Shown one piece after another: positions 1 through 10,916 of a stretch of 64,000 bases of DNA. The notes beneath the pieces were generated by a model, which saw only the letters and a list, made by a program, of their open reading frames with translations, searched no databases and was not told the DNA's origin. The DNA comes from Aquila chrysaetos chrysaetos (lineage: Eukaryota; Chordata; Aves; Accipitriformes; Accipitridae). Location of the stretch: positions 53,660,224 to 53,724,223 of the forward strand of contig NC_044004.1 in assembly GCF_900496995.4 (NCBI RefSeq), given 5' to 3'. Position 1 is the stretch's first letter. Every line of letters starts with the position of its first letter. Both the position numbers and the translations under genes were made by a program.

Positions 1-132
1 TATTTAGAATCGAGGAGTCCTAACGAGCCTTGTTGTAATCTCCTGCTCTGGTAAATGTGTTGGCACAGGGCAGAATCTCACTGTATGGTGGTACCGTGCC
101 TTTGACAATAAAAATTTTCTGTTTTCTTGCAG
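1..132 (+). other. PDLIM5: PDLIM5 intron, 3' end
   Basis: Intron end running into a T-rich tract and the acceptor TTTTCTTGCAG at 122-132. No other feature is seen. Confidence 0.85.
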
Positions 133-169
133 TGAAAGAACCAGATCGTGAAGCTGCAAAGAAGACTAA
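133..169 (+). CDS. PDLIM5: PDLIM5 linker exon (37 nt, constitutive)
   Basis: The exon begins with two bases (TG) of a split codon, encodes KEPDREAAKKT, and ends with AA of a split codon before a strong GTGAGT donor. It aligns with the human ENH linker segment that reads HLKESEADNTKKANN, where the split first codon is Leu. The sequence is charged and predicted to be disordered. Joined directly to 21259, the last codon becomes AAT (Asn), which restores the human-like order. Joined instead to any cassette exon below, the split codon becomes Asn or Lys. The AA ending in phase 2 is the anchor into which the downstream cassettes splice. Confidence 0.9.
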
Positions 170-755
170 GTGAGTTGATGTTTTCCATTTTTATTACTTT
201 TAATACTTTGCATGTCTTAATTCTTAACTGATAGTGTTTGGTGCATTTGTGTGACATCTGGGTGTTTTAAAAATGTTGCTTCTTTTTTTGCCTTCTACTT
301 CAGCATGTAAAAATCAAGATCTTTTTCTGCGTAGACCAACCTTTTAAAATTTGTTGCTGCAGTCCAGTATTAATGCTTGTGCAGGAGTTTGAGACTTTCC
401 GTAAACTTGGACTGATTTGGTTTTCTGTACAAGGTCAGCTTGTTGATGTGTTTTCCTCTTCCTAAATCTAACCAGGCATTTTTGATTTGTGTGTGGATCA
501 GATTGCAAGGCATAGCTGGAAAGTATTACTGTTCTGGACTGTGAACGAGGGTCAGCTGTCTCCTTCCTTTGGGATAAGTTGTTCAAAATGAGGACCAACC
601 CGTGGCTAAATCTAATGGTTCTTGCAGTCAGTGGGAGTTTTTCTACTGACTTTGCCTAACACTAGATCCAAGTTTTGGACAGAGAGAAAGGCAATGTGCA
701 GATAGAAATAGTGCATGGAGATTGCATGCTTGCTTGTGAAACTGCTTAAGACAAA

Positions 756-756
<1 letters not shown>

Positions 757-785
<29 letters not shown>
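757..785. repeat. (TTTC)n microsatellite
   Basis: About seven uninterrupted TTTC units, visible directly. It lies in a PDLIM5 intron. Confidence 0.95.
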
Positions 786-786
<1 letters not shown>

Positions 787-974
787 ATTTTTCTTCTGTC
801 ACTTCTTTCCACAGGGAAAAGGTTCCCATCCACGTCTTTAGCCCCAAATATACAAAATTACGTGACTGGCACCATGAAGTCTCAGCACGTGTTCTTAATG
901 TCCAGTGATTTTACCCAAGTTGCAAAAGCAAAATACAAACACTTCCTTCCTTTCTTCTTTTCCATCTGCTTTGC

Positions 975-998
975 AAAAAAAAAAAAAAAAAAAAAAAA
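975..998. repeat. poly(A) tract
   Basis: Uninterrupted run of 24 A inside a PDLIM5 intron. No source element is recognisable upstream. Confidence 0.95.
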
Positions 999-2502
999 GG
1001 AAAAAGAAAACTTATTTCGCTAGCCTTACTGCGAGAGAAATTCTAGCCTTTTCTATACTTTTCTAACACTTTCCTACTGATGTATAAAAAATGAGATGAA
1101 AATGTTTTTGTGCTAATCACTAGTTGACAAAAAATACATATTTAAAACAGAACAACTTGGGTGACTGAATCTCCCAACGCGGGGGAGGAGAGATGGCTGT
1201 TGCAGTTCTTTTTTTGCCTTAAAGGAGTCATTTGCATTGCTGAGTTTGAGTTACTGTAGGTTGTTAGAAAGCAGAAAATTATGAACAAAAGAATAAGAAT
1301 TTGTATTACTTTGATTTTGGGGCTGGGGGAAGAAGATGAAGAGGGACTGTATGCACTTGTTTCAAGCTATTGTACTTACCAGGATAATTATCTTGGATTT
1401 CACTAGATTTTCAGCAGGTCAATTTTAGAGTGGTTGTAAATGTTTTACAAAGTAGAGCAAGAAGACAGACTGCTTTTAAGCAAATAAAAAATAAATAAAT
1501 AAAAAAAACCCTCTGATGTTGTGAATCAAAGTGCAAGCTCAATATAAAGATTCTGCTGCTTAAACTAGTAATATGTTCATATTGTGGAAAACTTAGAAAA
1601 AAAATGAGCAGAAAGTTGCTGTGTACCTGTAAGAGCTTCAACACATCCTCTAACAAGAACAAGACAAGACAGTAGTATTTATTTATTACAGAGTGAAGCT
1701 CATAGGCTTTCTTGTGTTTATAAAAGCTTCATGGCCCTGTGGTTCTCCTGTAAAATAATGTATTATAGTAGCTACACATTCATTAATTTATGCTTTCTGA
1801 AGCTTGAAGAGTATTTTAATAAAAGTTGCTTTTATCTTAGCTCTGTCTGTTTTTCTTTCGAGTCTCTCTGACTCCTTGAATAGTCTTCTCATGCACGGAG
1901 CTGTAATTTCATTGCACTTTCACAGATTATAGTAAGAGAAATAATTAAATCCCTGCTGTGTTGTAGAAACTATCCAAATTGTATAAAATTACCACAGTAG
2001 TACAGGTCCTCATCATGTTAAAAATGGGGTATGAGTTTGTGTTTGACATGAGATTTGCAGAAATCAGTAAAATGATTGACCTTCAGTGGGGGGCCACAGA
2101 AGTAAGAATTCTGCTATGTAAAACTTGCTCTTGGCTTTTGCAATGCTTAATGAATCAAAGAAGTTTCAGACCTCAAAGGTGAATTGTAAAGCACATATAA
2201 AAGCCCAATCTTTCATAATTGCTTAATGAGAACCATTGCAATTGGTTTGTAGTTTGTGCAGCTGACCTACACGCTTTTCTGATGGAACTGGTCCTGTGAA
2301 CAGATCGACGTCCACTGCAAATGCTTCTGCAGACTTGGGGGTGGGGGGAGGTGGTGTGTGGGGGTTTTTTTATTCCACAACTTGGAAAACTGAAAGGAAT
2401 GGAGACCTTTGGAAGCATTTTAAGCTTGTGTTTCCTTTTCAGATGGTTTATACTGCTACACAGTACAGCAGTAGCTTATGCTATTTGTCATTTTATCTTT
2501 AG

Positions 2503-2532
2503 GAAAAGCCAAACAGAAAATGGAGACTTCAG
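2503..2532 (+). CDS. PDLIM5: PDLIM5 candidate cassette micro-exon (30 nt)
   Basis: The acceptor TTTTATCTTTAG sits after a pyrimidine-rich stretch and the donor is CAG|GTAATA. The exon starts with one base of a split codon (G), encodes KSQTENGDF, and ends with AG of a split codon. That is phase 2 in and phase 2 out, so its 30 nt add ten residues without a frame change between exon 133-169 and the next exon. The product is polar and low in hydrophobics, like the rest of the linker. Splice sites and composition support it; I do not recognise the peptide from other species. A chance intronic match remains possible for so short a segment. Confidence 0.55.
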
Positions 2533-4213
2533 GTAATAGCCAAGTTATCTAACACTAACAGTCACCGATGTGGATGCCTAACAATGCACAGCATAAAGTA
2601 CAATTAGATTTGCACTGGTAATGATGGACCAAGGCATATCACATCTTACACACCTTTTGGGTTAACTCCTTAGGGATAGTAGGGGAAAATGTTCGCTTCA
2701 ATAATTTCACTAAAGATTGTTTTGATGAGAAGTGCCAATTAGTTTAATCCCCCACCCCGCCATTGTGTAACTCAGTAGCGAGTACTGTGTTACTAAACCC
2801 AAGCCTGTTACTGAGTGCACATACACCACAATATAATCGTTTGATAGAATACTCCTTATTAAAGTACGAATGTGAAGTAGTGTTAAAAATGTTTTGCTGG
2901 GTTTAAAGAATTTTTAGTGAATAGAAAGGAAGATGGGAGTTTCAGAGGGCATCAATGCAATGAAAACTGTGAAAGGATATCACTTAGACTCTCTGTAAAG
3001 TTTTCTTCATAAGGGCAGAATGGTTTGACCTTCAAGTATTTTTACATTTTAGAGATGTCTCTAAGTAATACGAATATCTTCATGTTGGTATTTAACTTAC
3101 CATTATGTTTATCTATCTTACCAGCTCTTATCCCTTTGAAGGGTGAGTTGCTTTAGCAAGAAATGGAAGAAAAAGCCTCTCTAAATAATCCAAAGTATAG
3201 ACGCCTCTGTTTTGATTAAAATTAAACACAGATAGTCATAAGGGCTGTCTATTGAGGATATGAGAATAGTCTGAGAGAGGCTACCAAAATTATTGGTTTC
3301 CTATAAATTCATAGTAACAAATCACTAGTTGCAAAAACATTTTTTGAATGTGTGAAATGAATTTCATTTACTGTTTTAAAGATGTCATCTCTTTGCCCAA
3401 TATCCCCATTGCACAACACTTGTTGACATTAAATTTTGGACTTTGTTATTGTTTCCAAAACAATGGACTGCTTTTCCATTTGCATGTGGATAACATGCCC
3501 TGGCTCATGTCTGATTCCCAGCATAGATCTGATCTTTGAAAAAAAATATTCTGAGTGGTTTTTGATATAAATGAATAAGCTTACATTTAAGAGATCACCT
3601 GGAAGGATGAATATGACAAACAATGAAATAGAAACCTCTCTTCCATCTGTAATCTACAGATAAATATCCCAATCTAATAATATCCAACTTTTCAGGCAGG
3701 CATTATCCAAGACAAATGCCTTGTGGATTTTTTTTATTATTGTTTATCCCTAAACTGTAACCCACTAGGGATTTTTTGTGTGGATAAAACATCAGCAGCT
3801 GGAAGGACAGGAAATAGAAGTGGAGAGCCCTCTCTGAAATATGTAAATTGCAACTCTTAAACCAGTTACTTAAAGCTTAGAAAGGCAAAGTCTAGCCTTT
3901 ATGTAAAGTTTACTTATGTGTTTTAGTAACTAATTAGTTCTAATTCTGCGGCACCCTATCTCCAAGTATGTCTTAGATGTTCACTTTTAACCATCTCCTT
4001 TTGAGCAACCAGGTACAGATTTCATTTTGGCCTTAAATTATAGAGTCAGTTCATTGTCCTGGGTGAGAGATGTGTCTGAATTTTCCAGATTTGTAGTTCA
4101 GCTAATCCATAGCCACTGGAAAATATTTGTCCCATTCTTGGTCAGTCCTGAAACAACCTGTCATAAATAATGTATTTATTTTTTTCCCCCCTATGTCATA
4201 AATATCTGTAAAG
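2533..4213 (+). other. PDLIM5: PDLIM5 intron
   Basis: AT-rich intron. No repeat family or coding segment recognised. Confidence 0.7.
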
Positions 4214-4348
4214 CATACCTGCAGATCTACCTAATGGAGCAGGAGCCCAGGATACCTGTATTAATCTGAATAAAAACTCTGTAGCTACGCAGACTTTGGA
4301 GATGCCACCTGTACGAGAATTTCCATCTGCACCTTTACCACCTATGAG
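4214..4348 (+). CDS. PDLIM5: PDLIM5 candidate cassette exon (135 nt)
   Basis: The acceptor is CTGTAAAG after a T/C tract at about 4170-4192. The exon starts with one split-codon base (C), encodes 44 full codons, and ends ATG AG before GTCTGC. It is phase 2 to 2 and 45 codons in total. The product opens with IPADLPNGAGAQDT and closes with QTLEMPPVREFPSAPLPPM, a proline-rich disordered linker. It was easy to miss because it has no upstream ATG. The donor GTCTGC is weak, and the frame stays open past it to a TGA at about 4410. The segment VATQTLEMPPV...PSAPLPP resembles VAKQTPELP...LPSATPP in the exon at 9051, which suggests duplication. Confidence 0.6.
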
Positions 4349-5137
4349 GTCTGCTCCCTCGTCATTCCTAAGTCTGTTCAATAATTTTCAGCACTTAAGG
4401 CTCCCTTGACTTTATTAAGATACTTAATTCTGCATGCTAATATTTAAAAAAAAAAAAAAAAAAAGGCAGCATTGCCTACTACTGTGGCTAATTTAGTCTG
4501 CTCAAAACTTGTGGTTGTGATTGCTTTCTACCTCGTAGTTTACTTTTGTATTTGTGTATTAGTGAGATGTCTCACAGGTGCTTTTCCTCAAGTAGAGGGC
4601 TTTAAGACAACAATTTCTAGATTTATTTTTTTTTCCTATCACAACTGAAAAAAAGAAAGGATATGGAAAAAATATTGAGAAATATATAGTCTAACCTTCA
4701 CAAAACTAATGCCCTAAAAAAGTTGCAGCAAAAAGTGTATATAACTTTGGGAGTGAATCCCCCTAGTACTTGTCTGTTTCTTTTCCAGTATTTCCTAAAA
4801 GTTTTCCATTGCATAATGTAATACTAAACGTATGTGTTCCATCTTTGTAAATTTAAAATACTACTTGGCTTTCTGAGTTCATAAGCAGCAGGACACTTCT
4901 CAACCTTCACTAAAAGTGTGACACTTCCTAAGTGTATTGTGCATCATTTTATCGCCCTATTTGTGTTTTGCTATAAGCTCCATGGTTTGGTTTTATTTTT
5001 TTTTTTTTCCAATCTACTAACACTTTCATGCATAGTGTCTTCTGTTCAGCATACTATTTCAATGTGGATTAAAAACCTCTTTCTCCATGTGTCTCCATTT
5101 GCTTTTGTTACTGTGAATGGAGTGAAAACGGTGCTAG
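4349..5137 (+). other. PDLIM5: PDLIM5 intron
   Basis: 789-nt intron. It contains a 19-A run at 4446-4464 and a T-run near 4997-5009. Its length is close to the 794-nt intron that follows the similar exon at 9051-9230. Confidence 0.65.
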
Positions 5138-5239
5138 ACCAGAACGTGCAGCTGCTCTTTTGCCGATAGCAGAGTCCTCCCCTGGCAGTGTCCCCTCTCC
5201 CAGACTTTCTGAACACATTGCTGCAGCAGATCCTGGGAG
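5138..5239 (+). CDS. PDLIM5: PDLIM5 candidate cassette exon (102 nt)
   Basis: The acceptor GTGCTAG follows a CT-rich stretch (5080-5112), and the donor is GGGAG|GTAAAT. The exon starts with one base (A), encodes 33 codons and ends with AG: phase 2 to 2, 34 codons in total. The product reads PERAAALLPIAESSPGSVPS and then PRLSEHIAAADPG, rich in Ser, Pro and Ala as expected for the ENH linker. The other two frames are interrupted or less protein-like. A second acceptor-like AG at 5168-5169 would break the frame. I do not recognise the peptide. It occupies the same place relative to exon 4214 as exon 10025 does to exon 9051. Confidence 0.6.
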
Positions 5240-8200
5240 GTAAATCATTCGGAGGGGGTTTTGCTTCAGTTAACAATCTATCTATATGTTGTTCTAGTTT
5301 AGATTTGTCTGTCTTGGGAGAGAGAGAGGGTTGTCTGTCATTCACTTAAAATAAAATCTATTAATCTGCCATGACTAGGGATTTTCGTGGAACTGGTAGG
5401 AGGGAGAAGGAGAAGAGAAATGAAATAAAGCTGAGCTGATTCATGAAGTCTCGTGGATACCAGTTAAAATAAGACACAATATTTAGTGTGTGTTGGTATG
5501 TTGTCAGTGGGTATCCACCCTATCACCTGGATGGAGTAACTTTTCAGTGGTCTAAACAACACCAAAGTGAATTCAGGTTTCTTCAACACACAGAAAAGTG
5601 CCTTTAAAAATCTATAAATAATTTTTAAATAAGTGGATTATTTCATTCATAGCACTATGTGGTGCTATGATGCAATCAAAGAAAACTAGATGATTATGTG
5701 GCAAATTTCCTGTCATTGGCCTTGGATAGCTTCACTGGCAACTTATCTTGGCAGATCGGTGATGTTTTGGAAGTCACAGTAATTTGGAGGGTTATGATGC
5801 TATTATTGAAGGTCAATAACATTTTCTGATGGCTTGTGTTTCATAGTGCAGGAGTGGTTTTTAATTCCGGGTAGGTAGTGTTCATTACACATGCAGAAGC
5901 AGAAAGTTACAACACAAAACAAAGCTGGTCCTTTAAAAATGAGAATTGAATGAACAGTGCCTGGTCTTGCCAGGCCCCTAGACGGACTTGTCCTTGCGAA
6001 AAACATACAGGAATATACTATTGCCCATACCTGTGTGGGCTTTCTGCAACTAGAAATCTAATACTAAGATTTGGGATTGACGGTTTCCCCTTTAAAACAA
6101 TAGTCTCAACCAGCTGAGAGAGATGAGGTCAAACCTCACAACAAAACATGTCAAGTCTGTTTTGTTGCAGTGGCCTTTGAAGGCTTTTTTGATGTCTGGG
6201 AGAAGAGGTACCTTCATGAGCTAATGTGAGATTAGTCAGGAAGGGATGGTGGGTGATGACAGAGGTTTGCTTGGACAGCAGGCCAGTACCTTCATGGTAA
6301 GCTTTGGTTTGAGCCAATACAGAAGAGAAGATTTGGTTGAGGTGGTTTCAGCAGCACGTTCTCTTAAATCCCACAAAGCAGATGGGGTGAGTAGTTATGA
6401 CTCAGCAAAGATGAAGAATACACAGAAAAGGTGTATGGCAATATTCATGGTGTGGTTCGTTTTGTGTGGTTTTGGGTTTCGGGTTTTTTTAGGGGGGGGG
6501 GGGGGGCGGGGGGCAGCTGAGCAGAAAACCTGGGATGAAAAAGGCAGGGGGAAAAGTACTGCTTCAGTAATGGATTTTCATATCTACCAATGAAACTCTA
6601 GTATGATTACACCTGCTGAGCTGCAGGTGCCTTGCAGATACTACTACAACTACCGTGTTCTGAGTACCAAGGAGTTCTTTCTAAATTCTAGCTCTGGATC
6701 TGTGTCCAGGGAAACAAAATTTAAATCTACTCTCACTCAAGACCTATGGCTCTAAGTTTATTATTTGGCAAAATTAACCTAGCAAAAGAGCAGCTTTAAA
6801 ACTAGCCACAGGAAATCAGAAAGGACAGCTACGTTCATTGTGGTTCAGGATGAGTGCCAAAGTGTTTATACAAAAAGTCAAAAAAGTAGATGATGAGTAT
6901 TTTCTACTCAAGAAGGGCAGAAATCTGAGCAGCTTCTGCAGACCTGTAGAAGGAAGGATTAGCATTGAATGTGGGAAGGAGAACATAAATTATTTAACAA
7001 AGCTATGTAGTCTTGATTCTCTCCTGAAATCAGTGTAGCAACTATGTTTGGGGTTTATGTTTTGTTACTGACCTGATGTTGCTGCTTTTTTATAACACCC
7101 TTTGGGGTGGGAAATACACCCAAAGCTGATCTCCAACCCCCCTTTTTTGTAAAATGGCAGCTATCAGAAATCCATATGGAGCAATTGGTGTGTCCCATGT
7201 CAGACTTTTAGTAAAGCAGAATTGGGCCATCCGCAGGTCAGTAGACTTTTGCCACTAAAGCCCTGCATTTGTTGGTGACTGGCATAGGTCTTTATTTTCC
7301 TAGTGGGCTCCATCTTGTTTTGGCTGGAGCTCTCTGATTTGTACCACCCACTACTGAACCACCAAGAAGGAGAAAGAGCTTGCTGTGAAATGTATGAAGG
7401 ATCTGGATTTGATTACTGGATTAAAGTTAGGTTTGCTGCTTATTAGGCAGACTTCATAATATAAAGCATAATGCTTTTTTATTGTAGTTTTAGTTCTTTA
7501 TTGAAAGCCTAAACTAGTCATATGGTGATACAGCCAACTACTGTAATTTATAGTGTATTATTACTCAATTTCATACATGCAATGTCCTCCTATAAGTTTA
7601 ACAAAATATTTAAAAGCAATTACAGCCTTTCCAGAAAGCTGCAGAAAGTCATCTTAAAAAGTCATCCTGGCAACTTTAGACCATGTAAACCACAGAATCT
7701 GGCACTTCCTGAGAAATATATAACTAATATAAAGCAGATCCAGTGCCAGCAAGTCTTTAGATTGCTCTTTTATTTAAATGCTTTTTACAGTAATACAGAC
7801 CTACTTTTATCTTTTCTTTCAGTGGAATTATTCCTGATAGTCATAAATACAAAGACTTAGTATTAAATAGTAGGTATTAATCCTGATTTTTGTTGAGCAC
7901 TTTCTGATTAGTGGACAGCCAAGAATATTCTCTGCAGAAATTGTAATCTCCAGGAGTAATTTCTTCCTCTTTTTCTAGCTACTGCCAAAGCAAGTGAAAA
8001 ATGGAAATACAATGACTATGTATTTATGTATGTATGAATCAGATTTGGAGTCAGCTTGCTCTCCCTTTGGAGCGTATACCCAGTGTGTGATTTACTCCCT
8101 TTCTCCTCACCTTCTTCAAGGCCCTTTTTATGACTTACAAAGCTTCACAGAGATGCTGTGTGAAGTTCTGGAGAACTTGAGGGCAGCTCCAGGAAAGGGT

Positions 8201-8559
8201 ATAATCTGTGCATACCCCTGTTCTGTCATGAATTGTTGTAACTGTTGTTGTACTCTCCTCAACTCAGCCAGACCTCCTTTTTGGCAGGTTTGACATTTCT
8301 ACATCAATTTTCCTAAACACCTTCCCTCGGTTGTAGTGATCATGCAAAAGGGAAATTGCAAAGACAGGAGTTGCTCATTTAATTGGCAAATGAGCATCAG
8401 GCTGGGGAGGAGAGGAGGTCTCAGACTGACCGAACTAAAACTGTCAGCTTTCATGGTTGTCTTGGTTTGGTGACAAGCAAGAGGATGTAAAATATGGGGG
8501 AAAAAATATTGCTTTCCTGTGGTGAATGTTACTTGTTCTTCTGCTTTCTTTTACTTCTG
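5240..8559 (+). other. PDLIM5: PDLIM5 intron
   Basis: 3.3-kb intron. It has a G-run interrupted by one C at 6492-6513 and an inverted repeat with E-box halves (CACCTGC...GCAGGTG) around 6609-6629. No transposon is recognised. A strong acceptor CTTTTTCTAG near 7970-7979 has no matching exon in phase. Confidence 0.65.
6492..6513. repeat. poly(G) tract with one C interruption
   Basis: Fifteen G, one C, six G on the + strand, after a T-run. It could form a G-quadruplex on the nascent intronic RNA (inference). Confidence 0.9.
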
Positions 8560-8688
8560 AGAACTTTTGTTTGAGAACCCTTTGGAAGCCTTACCCAAGC
8601 GCGCACCTCATCACCCTGCAATTGTTCAGGTTTTAAATACCAGCAGCCAAGTAGCCACAGTGTCTAAAGTGTCATCTACTTACACTAG
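8560..8688 (+). pseudogene. PDLIM5: PDLIM5 cassette exon copy with altered acceptor (129 nt)
   Basis: The frame 8560-8688 encodes ELLFENPLEALPKRAP and then HHPAIVQVLNTSSQVATVSK, ending TAC ACT AG before GTAGAG, the phase-2 ending shared by its neighbours. The first half matches the exon at 10917 (VLLENPLGRLPKFGP). Aligning the two puts the exon start at 8560, but the preceding dinucleotide is TG (8558-8559), not AG, after an excellent pyrimidine tract. The upstream frame has an in-frame TGA there, so the exon cannot start earlier. The nearby AG at 8560-8561 gives the wrong phase. It is therefore a decayed exon, a rare TG acceptor, or a sequence error. Confidence 0.5.
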
Positions 8689-9050
8689 GTAGAGTTTCTA
8701 ATATACTGATTGTGCTCTCTTTCAAGTTTGTTGTCTATTTTTTAATGACTTTCAGCTACCCAAATGGTTGGTTTTTGTGTTTAAACAAGCCTGGTTCTAA
8801 GCTCTCAAGCTTCAGCTGTAAAAATGCTCCAAAGAACCAGCTTCAGCATGGTCTGATTCCTAGGGGATGAATATTTGGTTCATAGGGAAGACAAAAAAGC
8901 CCTCACGTGCTATTTCTTGTTCTTAACAAAAGATTGAAGAACACCAGCTGGAAAGAGGTGTCCATTACTGTTCAGTATTTTTAATCAAATGAGAGATTTC
9001 TTCTCCATATGTTGTCTCATTATAATTGCTTGTGAATTAACATCAACTAG
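8689..9050 (+). other. PDLIM5: PDLIM5 intron
   Basis: 362-nt intron; nothing else seen. It ends in TCAACTAG after a T/C-rich stretch. Confidence 0.6.
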
Positions 9051-9230
9051 GAAAATAACTGCGGAGTTGCCTGCTCCAGATGCAGCAAGCTTTTTGACAG
9101 CTGATAAAGCAAAGTGTGCTGTGGCCAAGCAGACCCCCGAGCTCCCCCTGCTCACCGTCACGGCCGTGCGGCTGCCTTCTGCAACCCCACCTGTGGAAAC
9201 AGCCCTTGGGCTGCCTCCTGCTCCTGCCAG
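9051..9230 (+). CDS. PDLIM5: PDLIM5 candidate cassette exon (180 nt)
   Basis: The acceptor is CATCAACTAG and the donor is GCCAG|GTACAT. The exon starts with one base (G), encodes 59 codons and ends AG, so 60 codons at phase 2 to 2. Third positions are G/C-rich and CpGs are frequent, unlike the flanking AT-rich intron, which is a good sign of coding. The product runs KITAELPAPDAASFLTADKA, then a Pro/Leu/Val-rich half with LPLLTVTAVRLPSATPPVE. It is a linker segment with no domain I recognise. Similarity to the exon at 4214 (VAxQTxExP ... PSAxxPP) suggests the two are duplicates. Confidence 0.72.
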
Positions 9231-10024
9231 GTACATCCAAGCCAGCTGTTTTTAAAAAGGCATGATCAGAAACTATAATTTTATAATTTTAAAAAATAAT
9301 TTTATAATTTATTTTTTACAACTTTATAATTTTATGATTAATTTTTTTAATGATGATGCTGTCAAGATGGAGCAGCTTACAGGTATCTGCTGACCATCAT
9401 GCTGCTCTGGAAATTTGCATAGCAATTAGAAATTTGAGTAGCTTTTAGGCAAAATTTAGAAAAATGATTCAAAGAGCAAAGCGGCCCTTAGATGGAGGCG
9501 GAGAAACCAGTCATGGGTAGGTGATTCAGTTGGAAGGTGACTTTGTTGTCAGAAGTTGGTGACATGGCGTGAACATACAGTGTCAAAGTGCGGAAGAAGG
9601 TTTTTGGGGGAAGGCACAGTAGAGTGAGCACAACGTATGATGCTTTGCTATTCCACGTTTTATTCACCTGGCTTTCAAAGGTTAGTCACCCTTGTCATAA
9701 AATGTGTATTTTTGAATTGTCCAGTAGCCTGAAGTTTTTGGAGGAGAATAAAAGCATTAACTTGTGTAGCGACGGGACATCCAGAATACAGTGTTTACCA
9801 ATAGGGAAAGAGTGAGCTTCCCTCAGTAATTAACTCTGTGGGATATTAAACCATACCTCTTCTGTTTCTTCTGGGTTTGTTTTTTGTTTGTTTGTTTGTT
9901 TTTTTATGGGTAAGGAGGGCTTTTAAAAATCCTTAAATGAACTCCTTCTGAGCTTTAGTTAGCATTGCCAGAGGTGAATAAGTGTTTGATTAATGACTTT
10001 ACTTCTCTTGCTGCTTTTGGGCAG
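9231..10024 (+). other. PDLIM5: PDLIM5 intron with AT-rich self-complementary patch
   Basis: 794-nt intron. Positions 9278-9352 repeat TTTTATAATTTT-like units in both orientations. A TTTG repeat lies at about 9878-9902. Confidence 0.7.
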
Positions 10025-10111
10025 GCACGATGCATCTCTGCCTACTCGCGAAACAAATTCTTTCAATAAAATCTCAAGCTGGCAGTCTAAATCATCAGTA
10101 AGTCATACAAG
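10025..10111 (+). CDS. PDLIM5: PDLIM5 candidate cassette exon (87 nt)
   Basis: The acceptor TTTTGGGCAG follows a T/C tract, and the donor is CAAG|GTAAAT. The exon starts with one base (G), encodes HDASLPTRETNSFNKISSWQ and then SKSSVSHT, and ends AG: 29 codons, phase 2 to 2. The SSWQ motif recalls the SPSWQ/SGWQ motif in the constitutive linker exon (21430 region here). A second, stronger donor (TCA|GTAAGT at 10098) lies inside the exon and would end it in phase 0. That version would only stay in frame if followed by a phase-0 exon such as 13689-13798. ENH isoforms longer than the main form are known in mammals, but I cannot match this exon to one from memory. Confidence 0.75.
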
Positions 10112-10916
10112 GTAAATCTTTTAAGGTATATCTACAGCAGACTGCTAGGTGTAAGCAAGGTCTTCAGGCAGAGTTTTTGCATTTAAATCTGAGAAGTGGT
10201 ATAAAGTATAGTTGTGTAAGTGTTTGGAGTGTTGATTTCTGAAATTATTTTAAAAAATACACAGCAATTCTGGGGATAAACTTGAAATTTTAAAATAAGA
10301 GCCTGAGTTACAGATTCACCACTGTAGAAACTATTTTGGAGCCAGTCTGGTTTTTCACTTTTTTTTTTTTTTTTTCCCCGTTCACATTCTTCCCAACCCA
10401 GATAAATAAGTAGGGGAAATGAAAAGGGGTGAGGAGCGCACTGAATTTGGTAAAGGTGGCTAAGAATAGACCTGCTGAAGTTATATCAGCAAATATTCCA
10501 AAGTTTTCCATGTTTATTATTTATTATGAAAAAGAAGAGAAGCTAAATGATTTTCAGGGCTTTTTCTGTCAGGACCGTGGAGACTTAGGTGAATCTGCAG
10601 GGAGTGTCCTGGGCCCTCATTCAGTGGGAATGACCCAGGGGGGCGCGACAGAGTCTGGGATGGGGAAGATGAAAGCTGGTAGATGCTGAATGCTGACTTG
10701 ATGAGGGGAAAGTTTTATTTGTGGGTGAAATCAAAACTACTGTTTTCTAGATGAGTATTCAAGTGGCTAATACATTGCCTGACGTCTCTGTGAGCTGGGA
10801 ACCTACAACTGCGTAACTTTCCAGCAGTTAGTGTGGTCCGGTATTGTGCTGTGTCTCTGTCAATCTTTCCTGCTTTCTCTGTTTTCTCCTCTGTTGGCTC
10901 AAAGCTTTTGTGCTAG
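10112..10916 (+). other. PDLIM5: PDLIM5 intron
   Basis: 805-nt intron with a T-run near 10359-10376. A segment after the acceptor-like CTGTCAG at about 10566-10572 reads open for 37 codons, but its phases (0 to 1) do not fit the series. Confidence 0.6.

Larger units (their letters stand above)
170..2502 (+). other. PDLIM5: PDLIM5 intron
   Basis: AT-rich intron with a TTTC microsatellite, a poly(A) tract and a G-rich patch near 2335-2365. I see no coding segment with plausible splice sites. The open frame 1979-2182 ends in a possible phase-2 donor but has no credible acceptor. Confidence 0.75.

Noticed and set aside
5548..5576. Segment between TTTTCAG and CAG|GTTTCT (WSKQHQSEF)
   Set aside because: 29 nt, phase 0 to 2, with a weak donor; would break the frame.
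7189..7215. KAELGHPQ segment between CTTTTAG and CAG|GTCAGT
   Set aside because: Phase 2 to 0 with no in-frame partner close by.
7980..7994. 15-nt micro-exon after the strong acceptor TCTTTTTCTAG
   Set aside because: Phase would fit with a GTGAAA donor, but five codons are too little evidence.
10573..10679. Open segment DRGDLGESAGSVLGP after CTGTCAG
   Set aside because: Start and end phases (0 and 1) do not match the cassette series, and the G-rich content explains the open frame.
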